Shown here: one piece after another, positions 6,548 to 8,451 of the stretch
Layout of the letters: the number at the start of each line of letters is the position of its first letter
How positions within the stretch are numbered: position 1 is the first letter of the stretch
NCBI GenBank assembly: GCA_005883365.1
Contig: VAXA01000029.1
Span: forward strand, 1-8,451
Reading direction: 5' to 3'
Source: Actinomycetota bacterium
GTDB lineage: Bacteria; Actinomycetota; Thermoleophilia; Gaiellales; Gaiellaceae
DNA length: 8,451 bases
Made by a program: the position numbers and the translations under genes
The notes under the pieces: generated by a model
What the model was told of the DNA's origin: nothing
Databases searched by the model: none
The model's input: the letters and a program-made list of their open reading frames with translations, nothing else

Positions 6548-8176
6548 ATGCGCGCAGCGATTCGCTTCTTTAGGCTTGCGTCGATCGCCGGCATCGCCGC
6601 AGCTTTTCTCGCTATCTCTGGACCCTCGGCTGGGTCGAGCAACTATTCGAGCTACAAGCCGGACTGCGGTGATCCGTTCCCGCTGTGTAGCGAGATCTCA
6701 GACCCGGAGGCCGCGTTCGGCAACAACTACTACGTGGGTCACGACGAGCCGGCAATCCAGTTCTACTCCAATACGCCCGGCTCGGGAAACCAGGCCCAGT
6801 ATCAGGTGACGATCCCGACCGAGCCGTCCGGGCCGTTCTCGATGACCAACGGTTACGACTTCGAGCTCCACCCGGCCTTCTGGTTTGGGATGGCGATGTG
6901 CGATACCCAGTCCTACCCAAATACGCAGTCGACGTGTCCACCGGACAGCGACAGCAACATCGTCGACCCGACCAAGACAATCAAGGCGCCGGGCGCCGCA
7001 TTCATGGAGCTGCAGTTCTATTCGCCCGGTTGGATCTCTCAGTTCGCGGGCTCCAGTTGTGACGCGACCAAGTGGTGCGTCGCGCTGAACATCGACAGCC
7101 TGTCTGAGAATCCGAGCAACGGCACGACCCTCAACCCGACGTGCCGGTCGCAGCTCCTGGGCGGGATCGAATACATCAACTTCGCGTTCCTCACGCTGCA
7201 CGGCAATCCGCTCGGGCCACCCAACCCGTTGCAGTTCGACCCGGCCACGTCCGGTAACCCGGACAACCCGGACACCTTCTTCCTCAATCCGGGGGACCAG
7301 GCGACCGTGACCCTGACCGACACGCCCGGAGGCTTCGAGACGGTCGTGCACGACAACACGACCGGACAGACGGGCACGATGGTGGCGAGTGCGGCCAACG
7401 GGTTCGGCCAGATCAAGTACCAGCCGGGCGGTCACTCTTGCCAGATGCTGCCCTATACCTTCCACCCGATGTATTCGACCTCGAGCCCGCAAACCCGCGT
7501 GCTCTGGGCCGCGCACACCTACAACCTGGCCTTCTCCGACGAAATCGGTCACTTCGACTTCTGCAGCCACATCAGCGCGAACACCGACAGCTGCGACGGT
7601 CTTGAAGGCATCCCCGGCGACCAGGAAGCTGCTGACGGCGACGACAACTTCTGCTTCTCATCGGAGCAGTCGTTGCTGTACCCGGCAACGGGGTGCTTCG
7701 ACACGAACGCGCCCGGCTTCGACGGAGTCTCGTATCAGAACTACTGGCCCGACGGCAGCACGACCAAGCCGACTCCGATCTTGTTCAGCAGCCCGAAGAC
7801 GGGTGTCGCCTATACAGCCTCGTATCCGCAGTTCGCTTTCGAGGCCGATCTTCCGCGGATCGAGGCGGCGGATCTCGGAGGCAACTGCCAGCGGCTCACA
7901 ACCGGTGCGAACTGCGTCAACCCGCCGAATAGCGACGAGGGCACGCCGGCGGCGTTCTACCCGTACTTCTCGAGCGTCAGCTCAGCGAACGGGACCGCAG
8001 CGTGCTCATACGGGATCGGCTCCACGCTACCGAACACGATCGACGACTTCGGCGGCAGCAGCGCGGCCGAGTTCGGGACCCTTCTGCACTCCACCTACTG
8101 GACCTTCGGCGGCCACGGAGCGACGAACCAGCGCTACAACAACTTCAACAGCGGACCGCTCACGAACAGCTGCTGA
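6548..8176 (+). CDS. Large cysteine-rich secreted protein of unknown function
   Basis: The 542-residue protein begins with a signal peptide: basic start (MRAAIRFFR), hydrophobic core 10-24, and likely cleavage near residue 28 (PSA/GSS). The mature part is rich in Asn, Ser, Pro, Tyr and Phe, without further membrane helices or sorting motif. It contains 16 Cys (40, 47, 118, 130, 171, 177, 198, 298, 339, 349, 369, 383, 447, 456, 486, 542), an even number, the last being the final residue; this suggests a disulfide-stabilised extracellular protein. Notable stretches are YYVGHDEP (61-68), ELHPAFWFGMAMCD (106-119), HTYNLAFSDEIGHFDFCSH (323-341) and an acidic DGDDN (363-367) that could bind calcium. 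I recognise the style as a recurring actinobacterial secreted type but no named domain or catalytic motif. It has a strong ribosome binding site and stands alone on this strand; a hairpin follows 38 nt after the TGA. Confidence 0.82.
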   Translation: MRAAIRFFRLASIAGIAAAFLAISGPSAGSSNYSSYKPDCGDPFPLCSEISDPEAAFGNNYYVGHDEPAIQFYSNTPGSGNQAQYQVTIPTEPSGPFSMTNGYDFELHPAFWFGMAMCDTQSYPNTQSTCPPDSDSNIVDPTKTIKAPGAAFMELQFYSPGWISQFAGSSCDATKWCVALNIDSLSENPSNGTTLNPTCRSQLLGGIEYINFAFLTLHGNPLGPPNPLQFDPATSGNPDNPDTFFLNPGDQATVTLTDTPGGFETVVHDNTTGQTGTMVASAANGFGQIKYQPGGHSCQMLPYTFHPMYSTSSPQTRVLWAAHTYNLAFSDEIGHFDFCSHISANTDSCDGLEGIPGDQEAADGDDNFCFSSEQSLLYPATGCFDTNAPGFDGVSYQNYWPDGSTTKPTPILFSSPKTGVAYTASYPQFAFEADLPRIEAADLGGNCQRLTTGANCVNPPNSDEGTPAAFYPYFSSVSSANGTAACSYGIGSTLPNTIDDFGGSSAAEFGTLLHSTYWTFGGHGATNQRYNNFNSGPLTNSC

Positions 8177-8369
8177 TCGGTTCTGAAGGCCGGCGGCCCC
8201 ACGGACTGTCGTCCGACTTGAGAGGAGGCGCTCACGGCGGCTCCTCTCAAGTCGCCGCCGAAAGGACGACTCGGCGTACTTCGACCAGCGGTCGAGACAG
8301 TTGCGCAGGACGTGCGTGCAGTCGCCACGCGGCTGGTTTCCCAGGTTGTGCCGGCTCGCTCAAAAAGAA
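8177..8369. other. Non-coding region between the secreted-protein gene and tRNA-Lys
   Basis: No convincing gene is seen. Beyond the main stem-loop, short perfect inverted repeats are CGGAC/GTCCG (8202-8206 with 8211-8215), CGCCGA/TCGGCG (8256-8261 with 8271-8276) and TCGACC/GGTCGA (8281-8286 with 8290-8295). The first and the main stem share bases 8214-8215, so they cannot both form fully. The end of the region holds a five-A run (8362-8366), which is a T-run at the 3' end of the tRNA transcript. Confidence 0.5.
8208..8270. terminator. Long stem-loop structure after the secreted-protein gene, probable terminator
   Basis: CGACTTGAGAGGAG (8214-8227) and CTCCTCTCAAGTCG (8241-8254) form a perfect 14-bp stem around a 13-nt loop. 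The loop can add three more pairs (8229-8231 with 8237-8239). Outside it, GTCGTCC (8208-8214) can pair with GGACGAC (8264-8270), giving a second helix with a 10-nt bulge on one side. The structure lies 31 nt past the stop codon, between two convergent transcripts, so it could end both. No T-tract follows on either strand, so it is not a textbook intrinsic terminator. Confidence 0.55.
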
Positions 8370-8442
8370 TGGGCCGGGCAGGGATCGAACCTGCGACCTT
8401 GGGATTAAAAGTCCCCTGCTCTACCGACTGAGCTACCGGCCC
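8370..8442 (-). tRNA. tRNA-Lys (anticodon UUU)
   Basis: The minus strand folds as a full 73-nt tRNA. The acceptor stem GGGCCGG/CCGGCCC is perfect (7 bp). The D arm is GCTC-AGTCGGTA-GAGC, the anticodon loop CTTTTAA has TTT at 8407-8409, the variable loop is AGGTC, and the T arm is GCAGG-TTCGATC-CCTGC. The discriminator base is A and no CCA is encoded, so CCA must be added after transcription. The anticodon stem has a G27-A43 mismatch at its base. The arms closely resemble those of E. coli tRNA-Lys. A T-run (TTCTTTTT on the minus strand) follows immediately and probably helps end transcription. Confidence 0.97.
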
Positions 8443-8451
8443 GCTTCCGGG

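Noticed and set aside
6698..7570. A 290-codon minus-strand frame opposite the secreted-protein gene
   Set aside because: The plus-strand frame has a signal peptide and a strong ribosome binding site; this frame has neither.
8134..8328. A 64-codon minus-strand frame between the tRNA and the secreted-protein gene
   Set aside because: It has no recognisable motif, crosses the long stem-loop and runs into the end of the secreted-protein gene.
8370..8442. tRNA gene as an integration (att) site
   Set aside because: I see no integrase and no direct repeat of the tRNA 3' end in the window.

Overview
The window looks like chromosomal DNA from a high-GC bacterium, most likely an actinobacterium and perhaps of the Thermoleophilia/Gaiellales type. 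The reasons are very GC-rich third codon positions, close gene packing, several starts that look leaderless, and a secreted-protein style familiar from soil actinobacteria. The lineage is an inference; no 16S or ribosomal protein gene is present. I see no insertion sequence, CRISPR array, phage module or integration site, and most of the window is ordinary housekeeping DNA.

Layout: (1) 1-438 (+) is the 3' part of a ferric-reductase-like membrane haem protein. (2) 398-1576 (-) is a membrane-anchored SCO1/SenC copper chaperone with an extra C-terminal thioredoxin-like domain that has lost its CxxC; its 3' end overlaps gene 1 by 41 bp. (3) 1608-3398 (+), divergent from gene 2, is an M3-family zinc oligopeptidase (oligoendopeptidase F type). 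(4) 5962-3399 (-) is a compact three-gene run: histidine phosphatase, DUF1684 protein, then a chorismate mutase / prephenate dehydrogenase / ACT protein (TyrA). The last two overlap by ATGA, and tyrA meets the peptidase gene tail to tail with no spacer. (5) 6462-6055 (-) is a small four-helix membrane protein of the YvlD/phage_holin_4_2 type. (6) 6548-8176 (+) is a 542-residue secreted protein with 16 cysteines and no function I can name. (7) 8177-8369 is non-coding and rich in inverted repeats. (8) 8370-8442 (-) is tRNA-Lys(UUU).

The only clear metabolic role is tyrosine biosynthesis: TyrA would convert chorismate to prephenate and then to 4-hydroxyphenylpyruvate, with an ACT domain for likely feedback control. 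The SCO1 protein suggests copper delivery to a cytochrome oxidase or copper-linked redox work outside the membrane, but no oxidase genes lie in the window.

The items most worth a second look are the large cysteine-rich secreted protein, the SCO1 fusion to a redox-dead thioredoxin fold, the CM-PDH-ACT domain order of TyrA, a perfect 12-bp inverted repeat with 42-bp spacing in front of the phosphatase gene, and the nested stem structure at 8208-8270.
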